From Streptomyces sp. JJ36 (lineage in GTDB: Bacteria; Actinomycetota; Actinomycetes; Streptomycetales; Streptomycetaceae), in contig NZ_JACYHE010000030.1 of NCBI RefSeq assembly GCF_021696945.1, forward strand, positions 1 to 61,896: a stretch of DNA of 61,896 nucleotides, in the 5' to 3' direction. Below, in pieces: positions 16,732 through 25,813 of the stretch (positions within the stretch are counted from its first letter, which is position 1; every line of letters starts with the position of its first letter). A program made the translations under genes and the position numbers. The notes beneath the pieces are model-generated. The model worked only from the letters and a program-made list of their open reading frames with translations, was not told the origin of the DNA and did no database searches.

Positions 16732-17760
16732 ATGTCCTCGCACCGCCCGGAAGCCGCCCCGCAGGGCGCCGCCGACCCCGCCATAGCCACGCCGGACGTA
16801 CCGCCCGCCGGGCCGGCCGCGGCGCCGCCCGTGCTCGCCGAGGTGGTGCGGTCGGGCTTCGTGGAGGGGGCCCACCGGGGCTCCCTGGTGGTGCTCGGCG
16901 CCGACGGCGGCGTGGAACGCGCGCTCGGCGACGTCTCCTCCCCCGTCTTCCCACGCTCGGCGAACAAGCCGGTGCAGGCGGCCGCCGTGCTCCACGCCGG
17001 GCTGGAGCTGCGTGGCGAGCGGCTCGCCCTGGCGGCCGCCAGCCACTCCGGCGAGGACTTCCACCTGGAGCTGGTGGAGAAGATGCTGGCCGAGCACGGG
17101 CTGACCGAGGACGACCTGCGGTGCCCGCCCGACCTGCCGCTGGACCGCGAGGAGGCCGAGGCCCTGCTGGCGGCGGGCGGCACTCGCCGCCGGCTGGTGA
17201 TGAACTGCTCGGGCAAGCACGCCGCGATGCTCGCCGCCTGCCGCGCCAACGGCTGGCCCCTGGAGAGCTACCTCTCCGCCGGTCACCCGCTCCAGCGCCT
17301 CGTGGCCGGCACCCTGACCGGGCTCTCCGGCGAGCCGGTCGCGCACACCGGCGTGGACGGCTGCGGCGCCCCGCTGATGGCCGTCTCGCTGACCGGCCTG
17401 GCCCGCACCTTCCGTGCGTTCGCGCTGGCCGGCGCCGGCACCCCGGAGGGACGGGTCGCGGAGGCCATGCGCGCCCACCCGGAGTACGTGGCGGGCACCC
17501 GGCGGCACGACACCTGGCTGATGCGGGAGGTGCCGGGCAGCCTCTCCAAGATGGGCGCGGAGGCCGTGCAGGCGGTGGCGCTGCCGGACGGGCGCGCGCT
17601 GGCGTTCAAGCTGGAGGACGGCGCGGCGCGGGCACTGGCGCCCGTGCTGGCCCGCGCGCTGACCACGCTGGGCGTCTCCGGCCCGGTGCTCGGACGGCTG
17701 GCGGACGCGCCGCTGCTCGGCGGCGGCCGCCCGGTGGGGACGGTCCGCGCGGCGTTCTGA
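16732..17760 (+). CDS. L-asparaginase II family protein
   Basis: This 342-residue protein belongs to the bacterial asparaginase II family of Rhizobium/actinobacterial type (not the EcAnsB fold). Visible landmarks are FVEGAHRGSLVVLGADG, SANKPVQAAA, the SHSGEDFHLELV segment, MNCSGKHAAMLAACRANGWP and GVDGCGAPLMAVSLTGLARTF. It is expected to hydrolyse asparagine to aspartate and ammonia in the cytosol. The start at the ATG after GGAAGG was chosen; the much longer upstream frame runs through the non-coding repeat region. Confidence 0.88.
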   Translation: MSSHRPEAAPQGAADPAIATPDVPPAGPAAAPPVLAEVVRSGFVEGAHRGSLVVLGADGGVERALGDVSSPVFPRSANKPVQAAAVLHAGLELRGERLALAAASHSGEDFHLELVEKMLAEHGLTEDDLRCPPDLPLDREEAEALLAAGGTRRRLVMNCSGKHAAMLAACRANGWPLESYLSAGHPLQRLVAGTLTGLSGEPVAHTGVDGCGAPLMAVSLTGLARTFRAFALAGAGTPEGRVAEAMRAHPEYVAGTRRHDTWLMREVPGSLSKMGAEAVQAVALPDGRALAFKLEDGAARALAPVLARALTTLGVSGPVLGRLADAPLLGGGRPVGTVRAAF

Positions 17761-17843
17761 GCCGCGGGAGCCGCCGGGGCCGGGTTGGGCCGTCCCGTAA
17801 AAGGAGATGCGGCCCCTGTCAGCACCGACCTAGCGTGGGGCTC

Positions 17844-19112
17844 ATGACGTCCGACCCGCTCGCCCCGCGCACTCTCACCCCCGACGACCTGCCCGCCTGG
17901 TTCCGCGCGGTCTCCACCGGCTTCCTCCGCGGCCCCGAGGTGTCGCCGGAGGAGGTCGAGGCGCGGACCGGCGCGATCGACCCGGACCGCACCCAGGGCG
18001 TCTTCGACGAGGGCCGGTGCGTCGCCACCTTCCGCACCACGCCGCAGCAGCTCACGGTGCCCGGTGGTGCCGCGCTGCCCTCCTGCGCGGTCACCAACGT
18101 CACGGTCTCGCCCACCCACCGGCGGCGCGGGCTGCTCTCCCGGATGACGGCGCGCGCCCTGGACGCCGCCGTGGAGCGCGGGGACGCGGTCTCCACCCTG
18201 ATCGCCGCCGAGTACCCGATCTACGGCCGGTACGGCTTCGGCCCGGCCGCCTGGACCGCCGAGTACGAGGTGGACGTCCCCCGCTCCGGCCTGGACCCGC
18301 GCTACGCCGGCCCGGACCCGGCCGCCGGGCGGGTCACACTGGCCGACGCCGCCGAGGTGCGGCGGATCGGCCCGGAGCTGCACGACCGTTTCCGCGCCGG
18401 GGCGCACCGGCAGGGCGCCATCGACCGGGACGCGCGCTGGTGGCTGCGGGAGACGGGCGGGCTCCGCTTCCCGGAGGACGGCTTCCGGCTCCCGTTCTTC
18501 GTCGTGCACCGGGACGCGGCGGGCGTGCCGCAGGGGATGGCCGCCTACACGTCGGACGACGTCTGGCACGGGAAGCGCCCGCACCACACCCTGACCGTGC
18601 GCTCCCTGATCGCCGTCACGCCCGAGGCCGAGCGGGCGCTCTGGCACTACCTGCTCTCCGTCGACTGGGTCACCACCGTCCGGTCCGGGCTGCGGCCGCC
18701 GGACGACCTGCTGCCGCTGCTGCTGCCGGACCCGCGGGCGGCCCGGCCGACGGCGGTGGCGGACTTCCTCTGGCTGCGGCCGCTGGACGTGCCGCGGATG
18801 CTGGAGGCCCGTACGTATCCGGTGCCCGGCACCCTGGTGCTCGACGTACGGGACCCGGGCGGCCCGGCCGACGGCCGGTACCGGCTGGAGGCGGGCCCGG
18901 ACGGGGCGACGTGCACGCGCACCGGCCGTCAGGGGGAAGCCGCCGGCCTCACACTGACGGCCGGCGATCTGGGGACGCTCTTCCTGGGTGACGAGTCGGC
19001 GCAGCGACTGGCGGAGCTGGGCCGCGTCGCGGAGGACCGTACGGGCGCCGCCGGGACGGCCGACGCCCTGTTCCGGACCGCCCGGCGCCCCTGGTGCCCG
19101 GACGTCTTCTGA
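17844..19112 (+). CDS. Eis-type GNAT acetyltransferase
   Basis: The 422-residue protein has two tandem GNAT domains (acetyl-CoA site VTVSPTHRRRGLLSRMT near residue 95) and a C-terminal sterol-carrier-like domain, the layout of mycobacterial Eis, a hexameric enzyme that acetylates lysines and aminoglycosides at several positions. TAGCGT at 17831-17836 lies seven bases before the ATG, suggesting a leaderless message. It may modify small amines or antibiotics; the substrate is unknown. It lies 83 bp downstream of the asparaginase gene. Confidence 0.85.
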   Translation: MTSDPLAPRTLTPDDLPAWFRAVSTGFLRGPEVSPEEVEARTGAIDPDRTQGVFDEGRCVATFRTTPQQLTVPGGAALPSCAVTNVTVSPTHRRRGLLSRMTARALDAAVERGDAVSTLIAAEYPIYGRYGFGPAAWTAEYEVDVPRSGLDPRYAGPDPAAGRVTLADAAEVRRIGPELHDRFRAGAHRQGAIDRDARWWLRETGGLRFPEDGFRLPFFVVHRDAAGVPQGMAAYTSDDVWHGKRPHHTLTVRSLIAVTPEAERALWHYLLSVDWVTTVRSGLRPPDDLLPLLLPDPRAARPTAVADFLWLRPLDVPRMLEARTYPVPGTLVLDVRDPGGPADGRYRLEAGPDGATCTRTGRQGEAAGLTLTAGDLGTLFLGDESAQRLAELGRVAEDRTGAAGTADALFRTARRPWCPDVF

Positions 19113-19187
19113 CCGGGACCGCGGACCGGCGCGGCGGTCACCGGGCCACCGGCCGGCACCCCGGGGAGGGCGGTCACCGCGCGGCGG

Positions 19188-19367
19188 TCACTGTACGAAA
19201 AGCATGGTCAGCACCGCGGCGCCGACACAGCTGCAGGTGACGTTCTTCGCGTGCCACCCGACGGTGAGGAACGCGAGGCCGAGGACCCCGAGCACCCCGA
19301 AGTGCGACTCGACGAGCTGCTCGAAGCCGACCACGAAGACGGCGAAGACGATCGCGAGGGCGGGCAT
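19188..19367 (-). CDS. 59-aa two-helix membrane protein
   Basis: From an ATG at 19367 with GGAGGG nine bases upstream, the minus strand encodes 59 residues starting MPALAIVFAVFVVGFEQLVE and ending in VLTMLFVQ. It has two or three hydrophobic segments and a WHAKNVTCSCVGA loop. Small proteins of this length are typical of Streptomyces genomes. It is convergent with the Eis-type gene. Function unknown. Confidence 0.6.
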   Translation of the reverse strand: MPALAIVFAVFVVGFEQLVESHFGVLGVLGLAFLTVGWHAKNVTCSCVGAAVLTMLFVQ

Positions 19368-19470
19368 GGCGTTTCCCTCCTTCCTTCCGGCGCAGGCGGA
19401 CGGGCCTGCACCCCGAGCGGTGCGGGGGGCGCCCGTACGCCGTCGGACGGGCGGGAAACCAGTGCCACGT

Positions 19471-19599
19471 GGCGGCCAACTCCATCCCCCCTCGTGAAGT
19501 TGGCCGCCAACTCCACCGAACTTATTCCCGGTTGGCGCAAACTTGAAAACACCTGACCGACAACTCCCGCGACAAGTCGCGAAGTTGTACTGTCATGTC
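19471..19599. promoter_or_regulatory. devA upstream region: GTTGGC palindrome repeats and leaderless -10
   Basis: Three related elements precede devA: GGCGGCCAAC (19471-19480), the palindrome GTTGGCCGCCAAC (19499-19511), and GTTGGCGCAAAC (19531-19542). Nearer the gene, ACAAGTCGCGAAGTTGT is a looser dyad, and TACTGT (19588-19593) could be the -10, six bases before the GTG. Since DevA is reported to autoregulate, these are candidate operators. Confidence 0.45.
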
Positions 19600-20502
19600 G
19601 TGAGCCCTGAGACGACTTCCGTGACCGGCGGCCGCACCACCCCGCCCCGGGAGCGGGTGGCCGACGCGCTGCGCCGGCGCATCCGCAGCGGAGAACTCCG
19701 CCCCGGCGCCCGCCTCCCCACCCAGCAGGACCTGGAGCACGAGTTCGGCGTGAAGCGCACGGTGGTGCGCCAGGCACTCGGCATCCTCCAGGAGGAGGGC
19801 CTGGTCACCATGGGCCGCGGCGCCCCGGCCACGGTCTCCGCCCCCGCCGTCCCGGGGCCGGGAGCGGAGGGGCCCCGTCCGGCCGGTGTGCTGCTCGTCG
19901 ACCGGGTGCGGGCCGCGCTGACCGCCGAGCACGTCACCCTCGACGTGTTCTCCATGACCGCGGAGACCCTGCACTCGGCGCTCTCCGCCGCCATGCCGCA
20001 GATCACCAGCGGCTCGCTCTCCCCGTCCTCGGTCTCGGTGCGAGTGCTGCTGCCCAGCCCGGAGGCCCGGCTGGCCTTCCCCCGGGTGGTCTCCGGAGCC
20101 GGGGACCCTGCCGGGACCGACCCCGCGCTGGAGCGCGCGCACGGCAAGGTACGGCTCTACGCCACCACCCTGCGGGACCAGGTGCACGCTCTGCGGGACC
20201 TCGGGCTCGTGCCGGAGGTCTCCGTCGACATCCGGACCGTCCCCATCACGCCGGTGCACAAGCTCTACCTGCTCAACGGCCGGGAGTCGCTGATCGGCTA
20301 CTACCAGCTCGTCGAGCACTCGGTGGAGTTCGGCCAGGAGGAGGTGGACATCTACGACTCGTTCGGCTTCCGGACCAAACTCTTCCGCTCCTCCAGCGGC
20401 CCGGACCGCCGCGACGACCAGGACGCGGCCTTCGTGGACGAGTCGCTGCTCTGGTTCGAGTCGCTCTGGTCAACCCTCGCCCGCCCCTTCACACTCGATT
20501 GA
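19600..20502 (+). CDS. devA: GntR-family developmental regulator DevA
   Basis: This 300-residue protein has a GntR winged helix (residues about 10-75, RVADALRRRIRSGELRPGAR, then TVVRQALGILQEEGLV) and a long C-terminal effector-binding domain. The order GntR gene followed directly by a HAD hydrolase gene matches the S. coelicolor devA-devB operon, where DevA is needed for proper aerial hyphae and spores and represses itself. The GTG start fits a leaderless message. The next gene starts on the base after its stop. The identity rests on family and synteny from memory. Confidence 0.7.
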   Translation: MSPETTSVTGGRTTPPRERVADALRRRIRSGELRPGARLPTQQDLEHEFGVKRTVVRQALGILQEEGLVTMGRGAPATVSAPAVPGPGAEGPRPAGVLLVDRVRAALTAEHVTLDVFSMTAETLHSALSAAMPQITSGSLSPSSVSVRVLLPSPEARLAFPRVVSGAGDPAGTDPALERAHGKVRLYATTLRDQVHALRDLGLVPEVSVDIRTVPITPVHKLYLLNGRESLIGYYQLVEHSVEFGQEEVDIYDSFGFRTKLFRSSSGPDRRDDQDAAFVDESLLWFESLWSTLARPFTLD

Positions 20503-21189
20503 ATGGACGACCTCCTCCGAGCCGCACAGACGGTGCTGTTCGACTTCGACGGCCCGCTGTGCCGGCTCTTCGCCGGGCATCCGGCGCCGGCCATAGCCCA
20601 GCGCATGCGGGACCTCATCACCGCGCACGGCGAGCCGGCCGCGCTCGGCCCCGAAGCGCGGCAGTCCGGCGACCCGCTGGTCGTCCTCCGCGCGCTGGAG
20701 CCGGGCGGCGAACTCGCCGTGCTGCTCGAACGGGCCCTGGCGGACGAGGAACTGGTGGCCGCCCGGACCGCGCTGCCCACCGCCTACGCCGACCGGCTGG
20801 TGCACACCCTGGCGGCCACCGGCCGCCGGGTGGCGGTCACCACGAACAACGCCCAGGAGGCGGTGGAGAGCTACCTCCACGGGCGCGGCCTCGCCCACCA
20901 CTTCGCCGGCCGGGTGCACGGCCGGCTGCACGACGTCAGCCTGCTCAAGCCGCATCCGGACTGCCTGCGACGCGCCCTGACGGCGACCCGTACGCGCCCG
21001 GAGCGGGCGGTGATGATCGGCGACACGGTGGCCGACCTGGAGGCCGCGGCCGCGGCGGGCGTACCGTTCCTCGGCTTCGCCCACGGACCGGTCCGGCGCG
21101 AGGCCTTACGGGCGGCCGGTGCCCGGCATGTCGTCAGCTCACTGGAGGAGGTGCTGACGGCGGTCACCGCCGCCCCGTCCTTCCGCTGA
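20503..21189 (+). CDS. devB: HAD-superfamily hydrolase DevB
   Basis: The ATG directly follows the devA stop (TGAATG), so the two are translationally coupled. The 228-residue protein has HAD motif I (FDFDGPL, residues 14-20), motif II (TTNN, about 112), motif III Lys (KPHPD) and motif IV (GDTVADLEAA). It is probably a phosphatase of the phosphoglycolate type. Codon 202 (21106-21108) is TTA, the codon read by the bldA tRNA, so full-length DevB should depend on bldA. The substrate is unknown. Confidence 0.75.
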   Translation: MDDLLRAAQTVLFDFDGPLCRLFAGHPAPAIAQRMRDLITAHGEPAALGPEARQSGDPLVVLRALEPGGELAVLLERALADEELVAARTALPTAYADRLVHTLAATGRRVAVTTNNAQEAVESYLHGRGLAHHFAGRVHGRLHDVSLLKPHPDCLRRALTATRTRPERAVMIGDTVADLEAAAAAGVPFLGFAHGPVRREALRAAGARHVVSSLEEVLTAVTAAPSFR

Positions 21190-21376
21190 ACGACGGGGCC
21201 GGAGCACGCCGCCGGGCCGGGCCCGCCCCGCGAGGCCCCGGCGCGTGGGCTGCTCCTTCAGGTGACAAACCTGCGCGTTGTCCCTGCGGCGCCTCCGGGC
21301 CCCGGGATACCGTGCTCTTCTCCACCCGTCTTGATCACCAGCGTCCGGCTCGTCCCACCCACCCGAGATCCCGCCG

Positions 21377-22588
21377 ATGACCGAGCAGTTCACGTATCAG
21401 GGGCATCACCGCATCTGGCATGTGCTGGCGGACCGGGACGGACGGGGGCTCACCAAGTTCAGCGAGCCGCGGGAGGACGTGCTCTGGTTCGACCGGCGCT
21501 GCTTCACGGCGGAGGAGCCGCTGCTGCGGGAGCTGGCCGCGCTGGGCGACCGCCGTGTCCCCTCGGTCCGGGTGCTCCGGGACGACGCGTCCGGGAAGCC
21601 GCTGCTGCTGCAGGACTTCATCGAGGGGCGCCCGCTCCTGGAACTCGCGCCTCCGGGCACGCCCGTCCCGGCCTGGTGCCTGGACGCCGTGCTCGACCGG
21701 TTCCGCCGGCTCGCCGCCCTCCGTCCGGACCGGATCCGCACCCCACGCTGCTGTGCGCCGGAAGAGCGCGCCGGGGACGGGCAGAGCAGCAGCTTCTTCC
21801 GTACGCTGATCGGCTTCACGCACCGCCGGTGCTATCTCGGGCGCCGCGCGGGTCACGGCGCCCTGTTCGACGCCCTCGGGGTGCCGCACGCCGCCCTCGC
21901 CCCCGGCTCCTGGCTCGACAACGAGGCGAAGGCGCTGACCCCGCGCCCCTTCTGCCTGCTCCACGGCGACCTGCACCGGGCCAACCTGATCGTCGACCCC
22001 GCCCACCGGCTGTGGACCATCGACTGGGAGCTGGCCATGATCGGCGACCCGCTCTACGACCTCGCCACCCACCTGCATCTGATGGAGTACCCGCCCGGGC
22101 AGGAACGGGAGGCGATCGAGGGCTGGCGGGCGGCGGTGGCCCCGGCGCTGCCCGGCGCGGACGCCGGGATCGCCGCCGACCTCCCCCGTTACCGCGACTA
22201 CAAGCGCGCCCAGTCGGTCTTCACCGACGTGGTCCGGGAGGCGCAGAAGCTGGACACCGCCTCCCCGGGCGAGCGGACCGCACAGCTCCGCGCGACCGGG
22301 GAGACGGTCGCGCGGCTGCTGACGCGGGCCGCCGGCCCCCTGGGGATGGCCGCGGTGCCCGGCGCCGGGGAGGTGACGGCCGTCTACGCGGCGTGGGCGG
22401 CCGGCGAGCTCGGCGGAGACCCGGGCGGCCCCGCGGCCCGCGGCGAACCCGGCGAACCCGGGGCCGGCGGGCCGGGCGGGCCCGGGTTCAGCGGTGCTCC
22501 AGGCGGACCCGGGGCAGCACCCGGGCCAGCGGACCCGGCAGCCACCAGGCGCGACGCCCGAGGAGCTGCATCACCGCGGGCACGATGA
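21377..22588 (+). CDS. Aminoglycoside phosphotransferase/kinase-like protein
   Basis: The 403-residue protein has the APH-type kinase core: catalytic loop HGDLHRANLIV (about residues 197-207) and the metal-binding IDWELAMIGDPLYDLA. Such enzymes phosphorylate aminoglycosides, choline, homoserine or other small alcohols; the substrate cannot be inferred. The last 60 residues are Gly/Pro low complexity and are encoded antisense to the 3' end of the MMPL gene, a 101-bp convergent overlap, so the natural stop may have been lost. Start chosen at the ATG after CCGAGATCCCGCCG; the ribosome site is poor. Confidence 0.75.
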   Translation: MTEQFTYQGHHRIWHVLADRDGRGLTKFSEPREDVLWFDRRCFTAEEPLLRELAALGDRRVPSVRVLRDDASGKPLLLQDFIEGRPLLELAPPGTPVPAWCLDAVLDRFRRLAALRPDRIRTPRCCAPEERAGDGQSSSFFRTLIGFTHRRCYLGRRAGHGALFDALGVPHAALAPGSWLDNEAKALTPRPFCLLHGDLHRANLIVDPAHRLWTIDWELAMIGDPLYDLATHLHLMEYPPGQEREAIEGWRAAVAPALPGADAGIAADLPRYRDYKRAQSVFTDVVREAQKLDTASPGERTAQLRATGETVARLLTRAAGPLGMAAVPGAGEVTAVYAAWAAGELGGDPGGPAARGEPGEPGAGGPGGPGFSGAPGGPGAAPGPADPAATRRDARGAASPRAR

Positions 22589-24806
22589 GGCAGCGGATCA
22601 CCACCGCGTCCAGCAGGATCGCCGCGGCCAGGCCCAGGCCGAACTGCTGGAGCATCCGCTCCGGGCTCAGCATGAAGGCCGCGAACACCACGATCATGAT
22701 GGCCGCCGCCGCGGTGATGACCCGGCCGGTGTGCGCCAGGCCCTCGCGGACGGCCGCGGCGGGGTCCCGGGTGCGTTCCCATTCCTCGTGGATGCGGGAG
22801 AGCAGGAAGACCTCGTAGTCCATGGAGAGTCCGAAGACGATCGCGAAGATCATCACCGGGATGAACGCCTCGATCGGCCCCGGCGTGCCTCCGAACCAGC
22901 CGTGCTGGAAGACCAGCGTGATCACGCCGAGGGACGCGCCGATGCTGAGCAGGTTCAGCACCGCGGCCTTCAGCGGGATGAGCAGGGAGCGGAAGACCGC
23001 CATCAGCAGCAGTGCGGAGAGCCCGACCACGATGGCCACGAAGAGCGGCATCCGGTCGGCGACCGTCGCGGAGAAGTCCTGCGCGGCGGCCGTGGACCCG
23101 CCGACCAGGAACTCCGTGCCGGTGTCCCGCTCCAGCGGCGGCAGCACGTCGTCCCGGAGCCGCTCGACGAGGTCGGAGGTGGCTTCGGCCTGCGGGGCGG
23201 AGTCCGGGTAGGCGATCACGGTTGCGGCGCCGTCGTCCCGGGCCGGGAGCGGTGGCGAGGCCTCGGCAACCCCCGGGGTGTCCAGCAGGGTCGTACGGAG
23301 GCGCTCCGCGGCCTGGCCGACGGGTTCGCCGGAGCCGTCCGCGACCACCACCAGCGGTCCGTTGAAGCCGGGCCCGAAGCCCTCCGCCAGCAGGTCGTAC
23401 GCCTGGCGGGCGGTGCTGGAGGGGGCGTCGTTGCCCGCGTCGGCGAAACCGAGGCGCAGGTCGGCGGCGGGGACGGCCAGGGCGCCCACGGCGGCCACCG
23501 CCACCAGCAGCGCGGCCCACGGCCGGCGCTGCACGGCGTGACCCCAGCGGCGCCAGGCGGCACCCTCCGCCCGGTCGCCGCCACGGGCCGCGCGCCGTGC
23601 CGCTTGCCGGGCGACGCCCCGGTGCAGCCGGCGTCCGAAGACGGCGAGCAGCGCGGGCAGCAGGGTCAGCGAGGCGACCATGGTGACCAGCACCGTGAGC
23701 GCCATCGCCAGCGCCACGCCCTGGAGCGAGCCGAGCCCCAGCGCGAAGAGGCCGAGCAGCGCGATGATCACCGTGCAGCCGGCGAAGAAGACGGTCCGCC
23801 CGGCGGCGTCCATGGCGATACGGGCGGCGCGTTCCCGGAGCGCGGCGGCGCCGGGCGCGTCGGGACCGGCCGGGGCACCGGAGGCGGCGGCCCCGTGTGG
23901 GGCACCGGTCCGGTCGCCCGGCACGCGCGGGTCGCCGGCGAGCAGCTCGCCGCGGTAGCGGGAGAAGACCAGCAGCGCGTAGTCGATGCCGACGCCCAGC
24001 CCGACCAGCATCATCAGCGGCGGGGTGAAGTCGGCCAGCGTCACCACGTGCGAGGCCAGCACGATCAGGCCCAGCGTGCTGCCGACCGCGAAGAGCGCCG
24101 TGACCACCGGCAGCGCGGCGGCGACCAGCGAACCGAAGAGGAAGACCAGGATCACCAGTGCGCCCAGGATCCCGGCGCCCTCGGCGCCCCCGCCGCCGCC
24201 CTCCTCGGCGGCCCGTACGGCCTCGCCGCCCACCTCGACCCGCAGGCCGTCGCCGGACGCCTGCTGCGCGGTGTCGATGATCCGGCGGGTGTCCTCGGTG
24301 GGGATCTCCTCGGCCTTGCCGTCCAGCGTGACGGTGGCGTAGCCGATGGCCCCGCCCTCCGCGACGGCGCCGCGGTCCTCGTACGGGCTGCGGACCTGCG
24401 CCACGGAGTCGAGCCCCGCGACCTCGCCGAGCATGCCGCGGACCTGCTGCCGGGTGTCCGGGTCGCGCAGGCCGTCCGGGTCCTGGAGGACGATCTGCAC
24501 GCTGTCCCCGGCCTGCGCGGCGCCGTGCCGCTCCATGACCTCCAGGGCCTGCTGGGACTCGGTGCCGGGGAGCGAGAAGTCGTTGTGGTAGGCGCTGCCG
24601 GCCACGCCGGAGGCGGCCTGCACCCCGATCAGCACCGCCGCCCACAGCACGAGGGCGCGCCACTTGTGGCGGTAGGCGAAGGCGGCGATCCTCTCGAGGA
24701 TCCCGGGGCCGGGGGTGCCGCCCCCGGCGGAGCCTCCGGTGGAGTCCCCGGTGGGGCCCCGGCCGGCGCCCGGCGCGGATCGGGCCCCGGTGGACGTGCT
24801 GGACAT
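22488..24806 (-). CDS. MMPL/RND-family membrane transporter
   Basis: The 772-residue protein has two repeats of an RND-like unit: TM1 (WRALVLWAAVLIGVQAASG), a large extracytoplasmic loop, TM2-6, then a second loop and TM7-12. The Asp-Tyr pairs GIDYALL and SMDYEVFLLSR (proton relay positions) are present in both halves. MmpL-type pumps export lipids or antibiotics. The start was set at the ATG with GAGGAG upstream (24806); the longer frame up to 25073 is Arg/Pro-rich and unlikely. Cargo unknown. It is convergent with the phosphotransferase-like gene. Confidence 0.88.
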   Translation of the reverse strand: MSSTSTGARSAPGAGRGPTGDSTGGSAGGGTPGPGILERIAAFAYRHKWRALVLWAAVLIGVQAASGVAGSAYHNDFSLPGTESQQALEVMERHGAAQAGDSVQIVLQDPDGLRDPDTRQQVRGMLGEVAGLDSVAQVRSPYEDRGAVAEGGAIGYATVTLDGKAEEIPTEDTRRIIDTAQQASGDGLRVEVGGEAVRAAEEGGGGGAEGAGILGALVILVFLFGSLVAAALPVVTALFAVGSTLGLIVLASHVVTLADFTPPLMMLVGLGVGIDYALLVFSRYRGELLAGDPRVPGDRTGAPHGAAASGAPAGPDAPGAAALRERAARIAMDAAGRTVFFAGCTVIIALLGLFALGLGSLQGVALAMALTVLVTMVASLTLLPALLAVFGRRLHRGVARQAARRAARGGDRAEGAAWRRWGHAVQRRPWAALLVAVAAVGALAVPAADLRLGFADAGNDAPSSTARQAYDLLAEGFGPGFNGPLVVVADGSGEPVGQAAERLRTTLLDTPGVAEASPPLPARDDGAATVIAYPDSAPQAEATSDLVERLRDDVLPPLERDTGTEFLVGGSTAAAQDFSATVADRMPLFVAIVVGLSALLLMAVFRSLLIPLKAAVLNLLSIGASLGVITLVFQHGWFGGTPGPIEAFIPVMIFAIVFGLSMDYEVFLLSRIHEEWERTRDPAAAVREGLAHTGRVITAAAAIMIVVFAAFMLSPERMLQQFGLGLAAAILLDAVVIRCLIVPAVMQLLGRRAWWLPGPLARVLPRVRLEHR

Positions 24807-25141
24807 CGTGCGCTCCTCGTGGCTGGTCGGACGTCGGCGGTGCACGGAGCCGCACGGCGCCGGGCGGCGCACGGGACATACGGCGCGGGGGCGCGCACGG
24901 CGTACGGCGCGAGGGCGCGTACGGCTCCACCGCGCAACGGTCGCCGGAGGGCGCCGCCCCGCACATCGCCCCGGGGGCGACAGCGCGCCTACGCCCGGGG
25001 TCGACGCGCCGCCGGGCGCCGTACTCCCGGGGTTGCGGCGGCCCTTAGGGGCCGGGAGCGGTGGCCCGTACACGGACCGCGGGCCGAGGCGGGGGCCGGC
25101 CGACCGCCTCTCCGTGCCGCTGCGCGCGGGCGCGCGCAGCG
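24807..25141. other. 335-bp gap between MMPL gene and response regulator
   Basis: This holds the 5' region of the MMPL gene. Two tandem 24-nt units starting TACGGCGCG lie at 24879-24902 and 24903-24926, about 75 bp upstream of its start. I see no gene or clear promoter motif. Confidence 0.5.
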
Positions 25142-25813
25142 CTACCCCAGCCAGCCGGGCGTGATCATCCCCGACTCGTAGGCCAGCACCACGAGCTGGG
25201 CGCGGTCCCGCACCCCGAGCTTCGTCATCACCCGGCTGACGTGCGTCTTCGCCGTCGCGGGGCTCAGCACCAGCCGCTGGGCGATCTCGTCGTTGGACAG
25301 GCCCGTGCCCACCAGGCGCATCACCTCACGCTCCCGCTCGGTGAGGGCGTTGAGCTGCGGGCCGGGCTCGGGCCGCCGGACCCGCCCGGCGAACTCCGCG
25401 ATCAGCCGCCGGGTCACCGCGGGCGCGATCAACGCGTCGCCGCGTGCGACCACCCGGATGCCGTGCAGCAGCTCCGTCGGCTCGGTGTCCTTGACCAGGA
25501 AGCCGGAGGCGCCGGCGCGCAGCGCCCCGTACACGTAGTCGTCGACGTCGAAGGTGGTCAGGATGACCACCCGCACTCCCTCCAGCCGCCCGTCCCCGGC
25601 GATCTCGCGGGTGGCCTCCAGACCGTCCCGGTCCGGCATGCGGATGTCCATCAGCACGATGTCCGGGCGGAGTTCGCGGGCGAGCCGCACCGCCTCCGCC
25701 CCGTCGGCGGCCTCCCCGACGATCTCGATGTCCTCCTCGTCCTCGAGGATCGAGCGGAACCCGGCCCGCACCAGGGTCTGGTCGTCGGCCAGCACCACCC
25801 GGATCGTGCTCAT
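25142..25813 (-). CDS. NarL/LuxR-family response regulator
   Basis: The 223-residue protein has a receiver domain (acidic pair DDQ near residue 9-11, phosphoacceptor Asp in VLMDIRMPD near 54, Lys in FLVKDTEP near 104) and a C-terminal LuxR helix-turn-helix (LTEREREVMRLVGTGLSNDE). It is translationally coupled (ATGA) behind its histidine kinase gene and should be its phosphorylation partner. Targets are unknown; the MMPL pump gene downstream on the same strand is a reasonable candidate. Confidence 0.92.
   Translation of the reverse strand: MSTIRVVLADDQTLVRAGFRSILEDEEDIEIVGEAADGAEAVRLARELRPDIVLMDIRMPDRDGLEATREIAGDGRLEGVRVVILTTFDVDDYVYGALRAGASGFLVKDTEPTELLHGIRVVARGDALIAPAVTRRLIAEFAGRVRRPEPGPQLNALTEREREVMRLVGTGLSNDEIAQRLVLSPATAKTHVSRVMTKLGVRDRAQLVVLAYESGMITPGWLG

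Noticed and set aside
22494..25181. 895-residue open frame on the plus strand
   Set aside because: It is the antisense shadow of the MMPL gene; the protein is Gln/His/Asp/Gly-rich without any domain.
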